Source: Maea johnstoni (lineage: Eukaryota > Annelida > Polychaeta > Spionida > Magelonidae). Taken from it: 64,000 nucleotides of DNA. The notes under the pieces are model-generated. The model did no database searches. It was not told the DNA's origin and was given only the letters and a program-made list of their open reading frames with translations. The translations under genes and the position numbers were made by a program. Of the stretch, positions 1 to 10,478 are shown one piece after another. Within the stretch, counting starts at the first letter, position 1. The number at the start of each line of letters is the position of its first letter. The stretch is from NCBI GenBank assembly GCA_963942565.1, contig OZ012690.1, positions 12,117,571 through 12,181,570 on the forward strand. Direction: 5' to 3'.

Positions 1-79
1 GTTTACCTGGCCAAGCGGTAGGAGGCTACACAAAAAATCTGTAACCCAAAAGTGAGTGCCATGTTACAGCGACCTACTC

Positions 80-365
<286 letters not shown>

Positions 366-484
366 AATGCTCTCTCACACATCGCTTATCCCTTATAGGA
401 TTACAACTCCCTATACCTTTCTCCTCCCCTACCCCGATACAGCCATAATTGCTCATGAGGAATGAGGCTTTCTCTGCATGAACC

Positions 485-700
485 TTAACCCTTCAAATGC
501 TGAAACTAGTCTTTCGTCCAAAGCACAAGAATGCTAAGATTGTTGAAAAGCATTAAAACCCTGTCATGTTGTAGTCATTGGAAAGCTCGCGCCAAGTACT
601 CTCAGATGAGTACCCATTTGTCAGGGTTTCAGTCATTTTTTCGTGTTTTTTTGCATATTTTTGCATTGGCCAAATTAGCCACCAGCAGCATAAGGGTTAA
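485..700 (+). mobile_element. Family A TTAA MITE, copy 1
   Basis: Starts TTAACCCTT and ends AAGGGTTAA. The interior shows the family landmarks in order: CTTTCGTCCAAAGCACAAG, ACCCTGTCATGTTG, CTCAGATGAGTACCCATTTG, GGCCAAATTAGCC. Both TTAA ends are intact. It has no coding capacity. Confidence 0.9.
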
Positions 701-989
701 TATCGGAGGAAATCAACGTCCACTATAGAGGTTCCTGAAGGAAATGAGTACTAAATCATTGTCCTCACTCAACATGAATTATGCATGCTTGGGAGGAAAC
801 AAACTTCATTACAGTATATTTAAGTACATATCATTTTAATTGAAGGCCTTGCAATGAGTGGTATATAGAAGGTTTAGATTTTGTACTTGCATTTATTGTT
901 ATTTTTGTCCCATCAAAGATTTAAAATGCAATGGCCAGTTATTAATGGTTTGAGGAAACCTTGAATCTTGGAAAAACCAACACACATTC
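701..989. other. Unique AT-rich sequence
   Basis: No gene, repeat or motif recognised. Confidence 0.5.
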
Positions 990-1179
990 CAGGGTTACAA
1001 TTTCACAGGGGCCAAGGGGCATATGCCCCTAGATTTTGCTGTGGGCCCCTAGATTTTTCAGACTAAGTGCCTGAAATACTATTTATGATAATACAGAAAT
1101 ACTAGTACTGTTTTTGACCACTAAATATATCAAAAGACCTTTCCGGGCCCCTAGCCTGAAATCTAAGTGGCAGACCCTG
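990..1179. mobile_element. hAT-like MITE L
   Basis: Begins CAGGGTTACA and ends CAGACCCTG, a hAT-style terminus. Internal inverted motifs AGGGGCC/GGGCCCCTAG recur near both ends. Flanks share CATTCC, but a clean 8-bp duplication is not visible. Confidence 0.5.
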
Positions 1180-1575
1180 CATTCCCAGTTCACTGGAAAC
1201 TCTTGGGTAAATTTAGCAATGGTACCACTGGCTGACATGTCTAGTGTAGCATTAAAGACCTAATTAGTTTGATTCAAAACCAGGTCTTACTTTTATCAGC
1301 CAAGGCTTTTTCTCTGAAAGGCCTGCCCTGTGCATGAGCTGTGACCCAGCAGCCGAGACCCGGGAAGGAAGACAGCGTGGATTCCAAAAAATATGAATAG
1401 TTTTGATAAATTCATTGTCATAAGTCATTTATAGGTCTATTTTTCTTCAAATCTCCATTGTGAAGAGGGGCCTGAACCAGGAATATAGTATCATTTAGGG
1501 CTAGTGGCATTTTGTTTTAAAGCTTGGCCTACAGAGGATTGGCTGCTGTCTAGGTCATGACTGCATGGGCAGCCG
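1180..1575. other. Unique sequence without recognised gene
   Basis: A short GC-richer patch lies at 1320-1375. No convincing exon, splice pair or repeat was seen. Confidence 0.45.
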
Positions 1576-1847
1576 CAGGGTCTTAGGCAGGATTTTAAAA
1601 CTGGGTGCCCAAAATTGGCAATTGTAAAAGTTTTGGGCGTCCAAATCTTTAAGCAGAATCACAATATAGTCAGATTTCAACCCTAAACATGTATAAATTT
1701 ATTAAATAAGGCATGATATCCCTAAACAATGTCATAGGAATCATATGGAGTTGACAAAAATTCAATTAGTTGGGTGTCCTGAGGGGTGCTTTTTAAGGGT
1801 ATGGGTGTCCAAAAAGACACCCAGACGCCTTGCTGGCTAAGACCATG
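1576..1847 (-). mobile_element. hAT-like MITE family F, copy 1
   Basis: Ends are CAGGGTCTTAGG and CTAAGACCATG, matching the family terminus. The interior carries the hallmark 'GGACGCCCA...' and 'ACACCC' motifs. The flanking 8 bp are only partly alike, so this is an older copy. Confidence 0.8.
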
Positions 1848-2345
1848 GCAGACATCACTCAGGGCTGATTGCTGAGAGCATAGGATTCATTCCAAAGCAC
1901 AGATAATTTCATGGTATTATATTGTAACTGCACTGATCTCCAAGCAATTATCCCAGCCACTAGATAGTAAAGAGTCTCCGTGTGTGTTCGCATGCCCACT
2001 TTGCTCATCATTCCCAGATAGACATTAAAGATTCACACACACCACTTACCATTGCCAAAGCTCTCTACAAATCTATTTGATAGGAAAAAAACTTGCAATC
2101 AATGAATTATGAAGAGCGCCACCCAGCTGAGTATGTGAATCATAGCAGTCGTGAAATGTACACCATTCTCACGCAATCTAAACTGAAACAAACGCGAGCT
2201 CCAAGCAACAAATCACAACATGAATTTTCATTCCTTAGGGTGGCCTACAGACCTCAGTCTGGGCAGGTTCCCTTAAATAGAATTGTGAAATATCCCTATT
2301 ATGTTCTAGCCCAGGACTCCTGAAAAGCAGGACTTCAATAATGTT
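1848..2345. other. Unique sequence without recognised gene
   Basis: The longest open frame (2093-2323, 76 codons) has no recognisable motif and no splice or start context. Nothing else seen. Confidence 0.45.
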
Positions 2346-2566
2346 TTAACATCAAACTTCCATGCTGAGGCTATTTTTGTCCATAGGATCGAGATAAATG
2401 CAAAAAGTTATGAAAACCATCCAAAACCTGTCATGTTGGTATTCATTAGAAAGCTCTCGCTGAGTACTCTCAGATGAGTATCCATTTGCCATAGTTTCTG
2501 TTATTTTCCAGGTTTTTTGCATCATTTTGTATTGGCCGTATTAGCCATTAGCAGCACAAGGGTTAA
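2346..2566 (+). mobile_element. Family A TTAA MITE, copy 2 (old)
   Basis: The left end is degraded (TTTAACATC). The right end CACAAGGGTTAA is good. Mid-element landmarks CTGAGTACTCTCAGATGAGT and GTATTGGCC are kept. Confidence 0.85.
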
Positions 2567-2567
2567 G

Positions 2568-2950
2568 TCACCCTTCAGCCCTGTGACAAATCTCAATGAC
2601 GCCCTGGAAAGCAGTCGATAAGATTTTAATTAATGGCACCCTGGGAAGCAGTCAATAATGCTTTGATATCAAACTTTAACTCCTCTTAGTCAACCTTCAG
2701 CCCAGTGACAAATCTCAATAATGCCCTGGGAAGCAGTCAATAATGCTTTGATATCAAACTTTAACTCCTCTCAGTCACCCTTCAGCCCTGTGACAAATCT
2801 CAATAATGCCCTGGATAATGCCCTGGGAAGCAGTCAATAATGTGTTGATATTAAACTTTAACTCCTCTTAGTCACCCTTCAGCCCTGTGACAAATCCCAA
2901 TAATGCCCTGGGAAGGCTGTAATAATATCAAACGTTCATTCCTCTGAGTG
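2568..2950. repeat. Minisatellite, irregular 85-122 bp units
   Basis: The phrase CCTTCAGCCCTGTGACAAAT begins near 2573, 2694, 2779 and 2876, each followed by ATGCCCTGG and GCAGTCAATAATG. One unit has an internal partial duplication. It directly abuts the right end of family A copy 2. Confidence 0.85.
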
Positions 2951-3202
2951 ACCTACAGGCTACATCCCTTTAGGCCTATAAAATATCTCAATACTCAAAT
3001 CTCACATGAACATTCTGGGCCCTAATTGGATGATAGTCAAAGTTGAAATAGTATTGAAAACCTCCCTTTCTAATTTTCCATGGGCATGCATTGATGTTGC
3101 AGTAGTAGTCTTCATTGATAACAGGAGTGGGTTGTGCTGTGAACATGTTGGGCAATGGAGTTTCTTGACAACGGGAGGGGCACAGTCCCTCACAAAGGGG
3201 GT

Positions 3203-3230
3203 GGGGGGGGGGGGGGGGGGGGGGGGGGGG
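3203..3230. repeat. Poly-G tract (28 G)
   Basis: Uninterrupted G run, a potential G-quadruplex former. The Pro/Gly-rich frames crossing it are artefacts. Confidence 0.95.
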
Positions 3231-3322
3231 TGATGTGACATACATGTGCCAGTTCCTTGACAACAATGCATGTTCACATGGCTTGTAGTCCTCAATGTGC
3301 TGTTGCATTACTTTCCTAAGAC

Positions 3323-3688
3323 TAGGGTTGGAAATCGGTTGCAATTTCATGATCGATAATCAGTAACAGCCAACCGATCGATTATCGATCATAATCAGTT
3401 CATCGCACTCTTGCAGTGATTGTGTACTAGAGGTCTAGAGCCTAATAGAGTGATAGTCTATGACAATTACTTGCTATAAGCACCTACTTTAACTTCGTTT
3501 TGAAGTGTTTTTGGAGCTTAGTTTCATAACAAGAAAGCTGGCAACTTGTCTGTCATTTAGTTCTATATTTTGCCACTAGGTGTCACCTTTTCCGATTATT
3601 ATCGATTGCCAGTTTTGTAATCGATTAATCATAATCAGAGAGGTAAACGATTGATTATCGAGTATAATCGATGATCTTCCCAACACTA
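3323..3688. mobile_element. hAT-like MITE family J, copy 1
   Basis: Ends TAGGGTTGG and CCAACACTA. A perfect 8-bp target duplication CCTAAGAC lies at 3315-3322 and 3689-3696. Subterminal DNA is rich in CGATTA/TAATCG motifs in inverted arrangement. Length 366 bp, non-coding. Confidence 0.92.
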
Positions 3689-3807
3689 CCTAAGACAATG
3701 CACAGAACATGAAAAAATTAAAAATAATGCTTACTAGTCAACTCTTAAACATGATTCTAAATCCAAATCTGTTCTTACCTGCTCTTACTAAATCCCCAGG
3801 TAAATAT

Positions 3808-4023
3808 TTAACCCTTCCAATGCTGAGGCTACTTTCATCCAAAGCAAACTACAAAAAAACTTTTGAACAACATCTAAACCCTGTCGTATTGGTATTCATT
3901 GAATAGCTCTCACTAAGTACTCTCAGATGAGTACCCATGTGCTAGGATTTCAGCCATTTTTGAGGTTTTTTGCATCATTTTGTATTGGCCAAATTAGCCA
4001 CCAGCAGCATATTAAAGGGTTAA
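3808..4023 (+). mobile_element. Family A TTAA MITE, copy 3
   Basis: Both TTAA ends are present. The right end has a small insertion before AAAGGGTTAA. Confidence 0.9.
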
Positions 4024-4619
4024 AGGACAAATGTTGAATAAATCAGATCCCACAATTATCTGTTGAATATTCTGCTGATATTTGACTTATTAAAGCAAGT
4101 TAATGACAACAATTTTCAGAGAAACTATTAAGCATGTATGGGTAAGGTCTGAGGTGGTGGCCACTTGTATAAAGCATAGGTTAGAACTCACTTGAAGTTT
4201 CTTTAAGGAAAATTATAACAAAAAGTGCCTAGACATTAAAGTTAAAAGAGGCCTAGGTAGTACCCAGAGATAGTTTATATACTTATCAAAAATAGTAATC
4301 CATAGGTTTCCATTGCATTCTCATAGTGTTGTACTATGATTTTCTTTCAGTGCTAATTAAAGAAAAGGATTAATTCCAGTGCCCTCAAATGCTTCTTTGG
4401 GCATCTAATTTCCATACTAAAAAAGCTTTTGGCAGCAGAGGGCTGCTAACTAAAAAAAAATGCAATTGACCGTTGAATTGGAGTTGCCAATTTCTTTCCT
4501 GACTCCCTTATTAAAACATTCAATTAGAGAGTGGAAACAAGTACATTCATTCATAATTACCCATAGGGTAAATGCCTCGAAAAGGAATCTTGCATTAAAA
4601 AAAATGGAAATAGAATATA
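4024..4619. other. Unique AT-rich sequence
   Basis: No gene or repeat recognised. Confidence 0.5.
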
Positions 4620-4720
4620 TGAAGAGTAGCTAGGATACAGAAAATAACATTAAAATGCATGTTTGTAACACAACTTTAGACCATGTGTTTTAGACCACTC
4701 CCATACTGACTGGCTGCAGG

Positions 4721-4933
4721 TTAACCCTTCCAATGCTGAGGCTACTTTCGTCCATTGCACAAGAACGCAATTATCTTTGAAAACCATCTAAACCCTGTCA
4801 TGTTGGTACTCATTGGAAAGCTCTCGCTGAGTACTCTCAGATGAGTACCCATTTGCCAGGGTTTCGGTGATTTTTCAGGATTTTTGCATAATTTTGTTTT
4901 GGTTAAATTAGCCACCAGCAGCATAATGGTAAA
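4721..4933 (+). mobile_element. Family A TTAA MITE, copy 4
   Basis: Intact left TTAACCCTTCC. The right end is worn (ATAATGGTAAA). Faces copy 5. Confidence 0.88.
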
Positions 4934-5018
4934 CCAAAAATTGAAAGAATAATATGAGGAGTATGATAAGGAAATTGACAACATTTGTACGCATGTTTGT
5001 GGCATAATGCTGTGTGTT

Positions 5019-5210
5019 CTTATGCTGCTGACGGCTAAATTGGCCAATACAAAATTATGCAAAAATCCTGAAAAACCATTGAAACCCTAGCAAATGGATA
5101 CTTATCTGAGAGTGCTCAGCAAGAGCTTTCCAATAAGTACCAACATGACAGGGTTTTGATGGTTTTCAAAAATCTTTGCATTCTTGTGCTTTGGGCGAAA
5201 GTAGGGTTAA
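5019..5210 (-). mobile_element. Family A TTAA MITE, copy 5
   Basis: Reverse orientation (CTTATGCTGCTG ... GAAAGTAGGGTTAA), with a deletion of about 14 bp just inside the right end. The right TTAA joins GACCACTCCC of the surrounding duplicated unit. Confidence 0.87.
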
Positions 5211-5376
5211 GACCACTCCCATACCATATTGTAGGTAACCAGTAATCACATGGAAAAGAAATCTTACAATCGCAATGATTGAAATGACAATATGTAGTAA
5301 GATACCGAAATTGACATCATTTGCTTGCATATCTGTAGCATAACATTGTATGTTTTAGACCACTCCCATACTGACT

Positions 5377-5880
5377 GCATATGGCCTGTAACTGGTCCCC
5401 TGACCTCCTGGTGTCACAAACAACCTTTGAAGTAATAATCCACAGGAATATCTCCATATATATCCTTTTTTAAGAATCCAAATAGATAAAATCCAACCAT
5501 TGACTCCCAAGGCTACTCCTGCAAGATATGATAAAATCCACCCTTTGTGAAATATACAGATGAAGCTCGATCGCGAGGAATAACTTACACAAGTTTCGAC
5601 ATTTTCCATCGTCATCTTCTGGGGTATGTGCTAAAGCCAGCTGTCTCTGCAGGGCTAACTACACGAGAATTTAAATGGGCAATCTGTTACGCGTGATTCT
5701 ACCATCTAGAGCGACTCGCGCGTCTTCCACATCTGTCTCCAATAGCAACACAAAAAACACCTGTTATCCTGGTAACCGGGCAACGAACATGTCACCACGG
5801 CAACCACTCAGCATAGCACATAGTGATAAACATTTAAATAAGTTTTTTAAGAGCTGAAGTTCTTATGTAACCCGGAGGCT
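5377..5880. other. CpG-richer block, possible decayed element
   Basis: Positions 5560-5800 are richer in CG than the neighbours. On the minus strand they contain GAAGATGACGATGG followed by GTCGAAAC, which resembles the tail of some LINE or Penelope-like elements. No reverse-transcriptase frame is visible, so the family is a guess. Open frames here (5355-5615 minus, 5675-5857 plus) show no known domain. Confidence 0.25.
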
Positions 5881-6069
5881 AGTGGGATATAGATGCATTT
5901 TTTGTGGATATTAATTTATGCGTCCACATATTGCATTCGTCAATTAGGGTTACACCAATTTACCAGTTGTCAGCCTGATTTATACTCTAGTAAGGACAAG
6001 CAAATCTAATTCATTGTCTCACAGATTGCTTTGTTCTGATAAGTTTTAATAGACCCCCTTTCCCACTCC

Positions 6070-6156
<87 letters not shown>
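6070..6156. repeat. TA microsatellite (left part)
   Basis: Pure TA run, split from the run at 6337 by MITE G1. Confidence 0.97.
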
Positions 6157-6159
<3 letters not shown>

Positions 6160-6336
6160 GTGAACTTGGATATGACGGACCACTGTACGACAGACTTTTG
6201 CATATGACGGACAATATTCTAGGTCCCAGTCCCATGCATATCAAGTATGTGTCATATGTATATGACTGATTTTGCATATGACGGACAAATTTTCCTGGTC
6301 CCATTGTATTGAGTCTGTCATATCCAAGTTCACCTG
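6157..6336. mobile_element. pogo/Tigger-like palindromic MITE family G, copy 1
   Basis: Ends CAGGTGAACTTGGATATGAC and its inverted copy GTCATATCCAAGTTCACCTG, flanked by TA. The interior repeats CATATGACGGAC in both orientations, so most of the 180 bp can pair with itself. A CAGG terminus with a TA target is typical of pogo/Tigger. It sits inside a TA microsatellite. Confidence 0.88.
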
Positions 6337-6460
<124 letters not shown>

Positions 6461-6877
6461 ACAGCTCTAGTCAACACATTTCAAGAGGAAGAATTAATGA
6501 ATAAATATGGCTGGAAATATTTGCATATGAAGTCCAGTCATTAGGATACTCCATGTATATATGAGTGTGTTGATTTATACCTGTTGTATTTTAAGTAGCT
6601 ATTTTCGTTTTTTTTAGTTCACAGGGGAATCCAATGACAATAAATCCAACAAACACTCTATATTAATTGCATATCCTGAATAAATGAATGAGAACAGCAA
6701 AACCATCCATTCAATTTAATCCCACTGAGTGCTCCTAATCCTGAAACCATATCACCAAGTATCATAAAACTTGAAAACCCAATAAGCACTAGCTGTTTAT
6801 GACAGAAACACAGCTCAAAAGAAATATACAAAACTCATTATAATTGCAAGTACCATGAGTTACAATAAACCAACTAC
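6461..6877. other. Unique AT-rich sequence
   Basis: No gene or repeat recognised. Confidence 0.5.
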
Positions 6878-7090
6878 TTAACCCTTCCAATGCTGAGGCA
6901 ACTTTCATCCAAAGCACACAGACGCAAAGATCTTTGAAAAACATTTAAACCCTATCAAGTTTGTATTCATTGGATAGCTCTCACCGAACACTCTCATATG
7001 AGTACCCATGTGCCAGGGTTTCAGTTATTTTAAAGATTATTTGCATCATTTTGTATTGGCCAAATTAGCCGCCAGCAGCATAAGGGTTAA
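6878..7090 (+). mobile_element. Family A TTAA MITE, copy 6
   Basis: Both ends TTAACCCTTCC / ATAAGGGTTAA are intact. The central GGATAGCTCTCACC variant is shared with copies 3, 7 and 23. Confidence 0.92.
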
Positions 7091-7184
7091 CATGCCAATA
7101 ATTAAGATACTCAATCGGAATAAAGGATTAGCTTATGAGAAAAATACAACAGGAAATGGGGTAGGCATGCAATGAAAACACTTC

Positions 7185-7529
7185 TAGAGAGAGAGAGAGG
7201 GGGGAAGAGAGAGAGAGGGGGGAGAGAGAGGGAAGGAAGATGAGAGAGAGGGGAGTGAGAGGGAAGGGGGAGAGAGAGAGGGGAGAGAGAGGGAAGGGGG
7301 AGAGAGAGAGAGGGGAGAGAGAGGGAAGGAAGATGAGAGAGAGGGGAGTGAGAGGGAAGGGGGAGAGAGAGAGGGGAGAGAGAGGGAAGGGGGAGAGAGA
7401 GAGAGGGGAGAGAGAGAGGGAAGGAAGATGAGAGAGAGGGGAGTGAGAGGGAAGGGGGAGAGAGAGAGGGGAGTGAGAGGGAAGGGGGAGAGAGAGAGAT
7501 GGGAGAGAGAGGGAAGGGGGAGAGAGAGA
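7185..7529. repeat. Purine (GA/GGA) tract with higher-order repeats
   Basis: A 345-bp all-purine stretch with AGAGAGAGGGGAG, GGGAAGGGGG and GGAAGGAAGATGAGAG modules repeating roughly every 50 and 110 bp. Can form triplex or G-rich structures. The Ser/Leu/Pro and Arg/Glu/Gly frames in it are artefacts. Confidence 0.93.
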
Positions 7530-7576
7530 TTGCGTGGATGTATGCAAAGTTTAGAGAGTTGTTATTCAGGTTCTGA

Positions 7577-7790
7577 TTAACCCTTTTAATGCTATGGCTA
7601 CTTTCGTCCAAAGCACAAGTATGCAAAGATATTTGTTAACTATCTAAAACCCTGTCATGGTGGTATTCATTGGATAGCTCTCACTGAGAACTCTCATATG
7701 AGTACCCATTTGCCAGGGTTTCAGTTATTTTCCAGGTTTTTTGCATCTTTTTGTATTGGCCAAATAAGCCATCAGCAGCATAAGGGTTCA
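7577..7790 (+). mobile_element. Family A TTAA MITE, copy 7
   Basis: Left TTAACCCTTTTAATGC. The right end is GGGTTCA (last TTAA mutated). Confidence 0.9.
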
Positions 7791-7849
7791 CGAAAAGTTA
7801 AAACCCAACCATGCGGCCATGCCTCAAACACTCAAAACAGCCCAATGAT

Positions 7850-8350
7850 TTCAGTGATATCTCTCATAAAAGGTACAATTTTGGGAAATAGAGAAATGCG
7901 CATCTGGTCAAAACTCAATATACAACTTTTCCTCTTCAAATATTTTGTGAACCCATGTGCCATTCCTAAGTTATTTTCAAAAGTATCATAGAATCAGACG
8001 ACACTATGAAGAGAACCGTATTCGCCCGATTAAGCGCACCGTGCGGGTGCAAAGTGGGAAATTTTTCTGTAGCAGGGGTTTCATCAAACATTCGTATAAC
8101 CGCACCCCCCAATGAGTGCTGATTGCGGTGTTATGTACCGCAACAAGAAATGGCCGATAGACGGCAGTTACGGTCGCCATCTATCTACCTTATCTATAAA
8201 CTGATCTTCGGCGCTTGCTGCATGGTCCCCCAAAATCGGCGAAAAATTGGGGGGGGGGGGGGGGGGAGGGGGGTGGGGGTGCGCTTATTTAAGACAGTGC
8301 GCTTAATCGGGTGTATACGGTAAATTTCAGACATGAAAGGGTCAATAGCA
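7850..8350 (-). mobile_element. Old family B-like copy interrupted by another MITE
   Basis: The stretch before 8015 reads like a reverse family B copy (CTTCAAATATTTTGTGAA, TTATTTTCAAAAGTATCATAG, GACGACAC). The text continues after 8320 with ATTTCAGACATGAAAGGGTC. The piece between is a separate TIR element. Divergence is high. Confidence 0.45.
8016..8320. mobile_element. TIR MITE with CCGTATtCGCCCGATTAAGCGC ends
   Basis: The left end CCGTATTCGCCCGATTAAGC and the right end GCTTAATCGGGTGTATACGG form an inverted repeat of about 24 bp. The interior has CpG-rich segments and a poly-G run (8250-8280). The target duplication is unclear, so the superfamily is not assigned. Confidence 0.8.
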
Positions 8351-8375
8351 TGATGAAGAAGGACAGCACGTCTGC

Positions 8376-8434
8376 TTATATAAAGTGTAAGCATAATACG
8401 TCCATGGCATGCCATAGTCGTATTACCAAACATA
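8376..8434. repeat. 59-bp direct repeat, left copy
   Basis: TTATATAAAGTG..GCATAATACGTCCATG..CATGCCATAGTC..ATTACCAAACAT, repeated at 8781-8839. The two copies abut the two ends of MITE H1 exactly. Confidence 0.9.
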
Positions 8435-8780
8435 CAGGCCTCAACGCTAACTCAAACTGTTACTGTCCCCGTAGGACCAGTAACACCCAGGATCTACTGG
8501 CCCTGCAAAATTGTAACTGGTCCTTTAAATGTTTCTTAATATAAAAATAAAAAAAACATTGCATAAAATTCACAGACAAAATTTGCTTTTTATTTATTTT
8601 ATCTTCATTTATTTCAAAAACATTTGCCACATTCTTGAAGGGAAACTTGTTAACAAGAATGTCCCCAAATGTTTACTGGCCCTGTAGGACCAGTTGAGGT
8701 CTTTTTTTACTGGCCCTAAGCCATCCTGGGAATTTTTTACTGGCCTGGGGCCATATGACCACTGTTAGCGTCGAGCCCTG
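8435..8780. mobile_element. hAT-like MITE family H, copy 1
   Basis: Ends CAGGCCTCAACGCTAAC and GTTAGCGTCGAGCCCTG. The interior repeats TACTGGCCCTG/GTAGGACCAGT in both orientations and TTAACAAGAATGTCCCC. No 8-bp duplication. Instead it lies between 59-bp direct repeats. Confidence 0.85.
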
Positions 8781-8839
8781 TTATATAAAGTGGACGCATA
8801 ATACGTCCATGACATGCCATAGTCAAATTACCAAACATG
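8781..8839. repeat. 59-bp direct repeat, right copy
   Basis: Matches 8376-8434 with a handful of substitutions and no visible indel. Confidence 0.9.
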
Positions 8840-9079
8840 TAATAGGTGTTTATAGTAGGTAAATGGTTAATGACACAAGCTCTTAATTGCATTACCTCTC
8901 CGCATACAGGGCAAATTTCACCAAACAATTCATCCAGCTTAGACATCAAGTCCAAGCATTGTATAGTACTCTATTTGACTTTGTATGGTATCATAGATGT
9001 TTTTGACTTTCAATGATTCTTACCAAGAAAGATATATAAATGGTAAAATGCTTTTGAAAAAAATGAAGAAATGACGATA

Positions 9080-9292
9080 TTAACCCTTAGGCTGCTTAGG
9101 CTGATTTTTGGCAAATATAAAATTATTCGAAAATCTGAAGAATTACCGAAACCATGCCATATGGGTACTCATCTGAGAGTACTTGGTGAGAGCTCTCCAA
9201 TGAGTACCAACATGACAGGGTTTCAATGGTTTTTAAGGATTTTTGCGTTCTTGTGCTTCGGATGAAAGTCACCTCAGCATTGGAAGAGTTAA
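9080..9292 (-). mobile_element. Family A TTAA MITE, copy 8
   Basis: Reverse orientation. The left end has a local rearrangement (CTTAGGCTGCTTAGGCTG). The right end GGAAGAGTTAA has one change. Confidence 0.88.
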
Positions 9293-9478
9293 GATGGCAA
9301 TTCATATAAATAGCCTTAGGTAATTCATCATGAGTGAGAGACCATGCCTCACATAACAGACACTGGTATTGTTTTTGGGACTAAATTGCCATGTTGGTTA
9401 AGAAGATACCATACGTTTATACCAACATGACCTTGCCAAGCAAATTTTAAACCTTGATCCAGTATCACTAAAATTGTT

Positions 9479-9692
9479 TTAACCCTTATGCTGCCGGTGG
9501 CTAATTTGGCCAATAAAAAATGAGGCAAAAAAACCTTGAAATGACTAAAACCATGGCAAATGGGTACTCATCTGAGAGTACTCAGCGAGAGCTTTCCAAT
9601 GAATACCAACATGACAGGGTTTAGATGTTTTTCAAAAAAAAATTGCGTTCTTGTGCTTAGGGCAAAAGTAGCCTCAGCATTGGAAAGGTTAA
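9479..9692 (-). mobile_element. Family A TTAA MITE, copy 9
   Basis: TTAACCCTTATGCTGCCGGT ... AGCATTGGAAAGGTTAA. All family landmarks are present in reverse order. Confidence 0.92.
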
Positions 9693-9916
9693 GGCATATT
9701 TGCACTTTTAATATCAAGAAACCTTGATGATGTAAATCGATTTTTACTTGCCATGGCAAGCAGGCAAATCAGTCCCTGCACAATAATCAGCAGAATTACC
9801 ACACTATGATAGACTGTAGGTGGATTTGAAAGGGGGGGGGGAAGGAGCGAGACTTAAAAAACCCTATATAAATTTTTATAGTTCTAGTGCATTTTCTCCT
9901 TGATTTTGACTGAAGA

Positions 9917-10030
<114 letters not shown>

Positions 10031-10244
10031 AAATTCAAGCATTCAAATGCTAAACCCTAACCTTCGCATCAACCTGTCATGTTCATTAATAAAGCATACC
10101 TTTTAACTATTTCCCAGGAGTAGGCTGATGTGCACATTTTGCGACATTACAGTATTCTGTGACTTTGCTCCATTGCTGTCCTGATTAAATGACCCTGAAT
10201 CATTGACCCAATTGCACCTGGAGTGCACATCACATCTCACAACA

Positions 10245-10478
10245 TGAACCCATTCACACTTAGAACTCCACTAGAACCTAGCGTCTGCTACTCGCATACT
10301 TTTGAAAATAACTTCAGAACGAACAAAGCGAAAGCTCACAAAATATTTGATGGAGAGGTGTAGTTTGGGTTCTGATAAACATTTCTAATTCAAATGTTTT
10401 CCAGAAAATGCTTTTGAAAGTAATATATTTCCAAATTTGTCAGGCCTGTTTTGGCTGCTCTGAGTGTTAATGGGTTAA
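10245..10478 (+). mobile_element. Family B TTAA MITE, copy 1
   Basis: The left end TGAACCCATTCACACT is a one-base variant of TTAACCC. The right end is CTCTGAGTGTTAATGGGTTAA. Core hairpin ATTTGATGGAGA / TCTAATTCAAAT is present. Confidence 0.88.

Larger units (their letters stand above)
4620..5376. repeat. Degenerate tandem duplication, broken up by two MITEs
   Basis: The phrase TTAGACCACTCCCATACTGA occurs near 4690 and 5354, with a variant TTAAGACCACTCCCATACC at 5208. Related upstream text (GGATAC/GATACC, GCAT..TGT..GCATAA) repeats at about 4630, 4965 and 5300. Two family A copies in opposite orientation lie between the units. Confidence 0.65.

Noticed and set aside
3203-3230. Poly-G tracts as regulatory G-quadruplexes (also 8.25 and 9.83 kb)
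   Set aside because: Simple homopolymer runs without any gene nearby. Kept only as repeats.
7111-7626. 171- and 139-codon Ser/Leu/Pro frames, and similar frames at 42.3, 44.3 and 59.6 kb
   Set aside because: Direct translation of GA/CT microsatellites.
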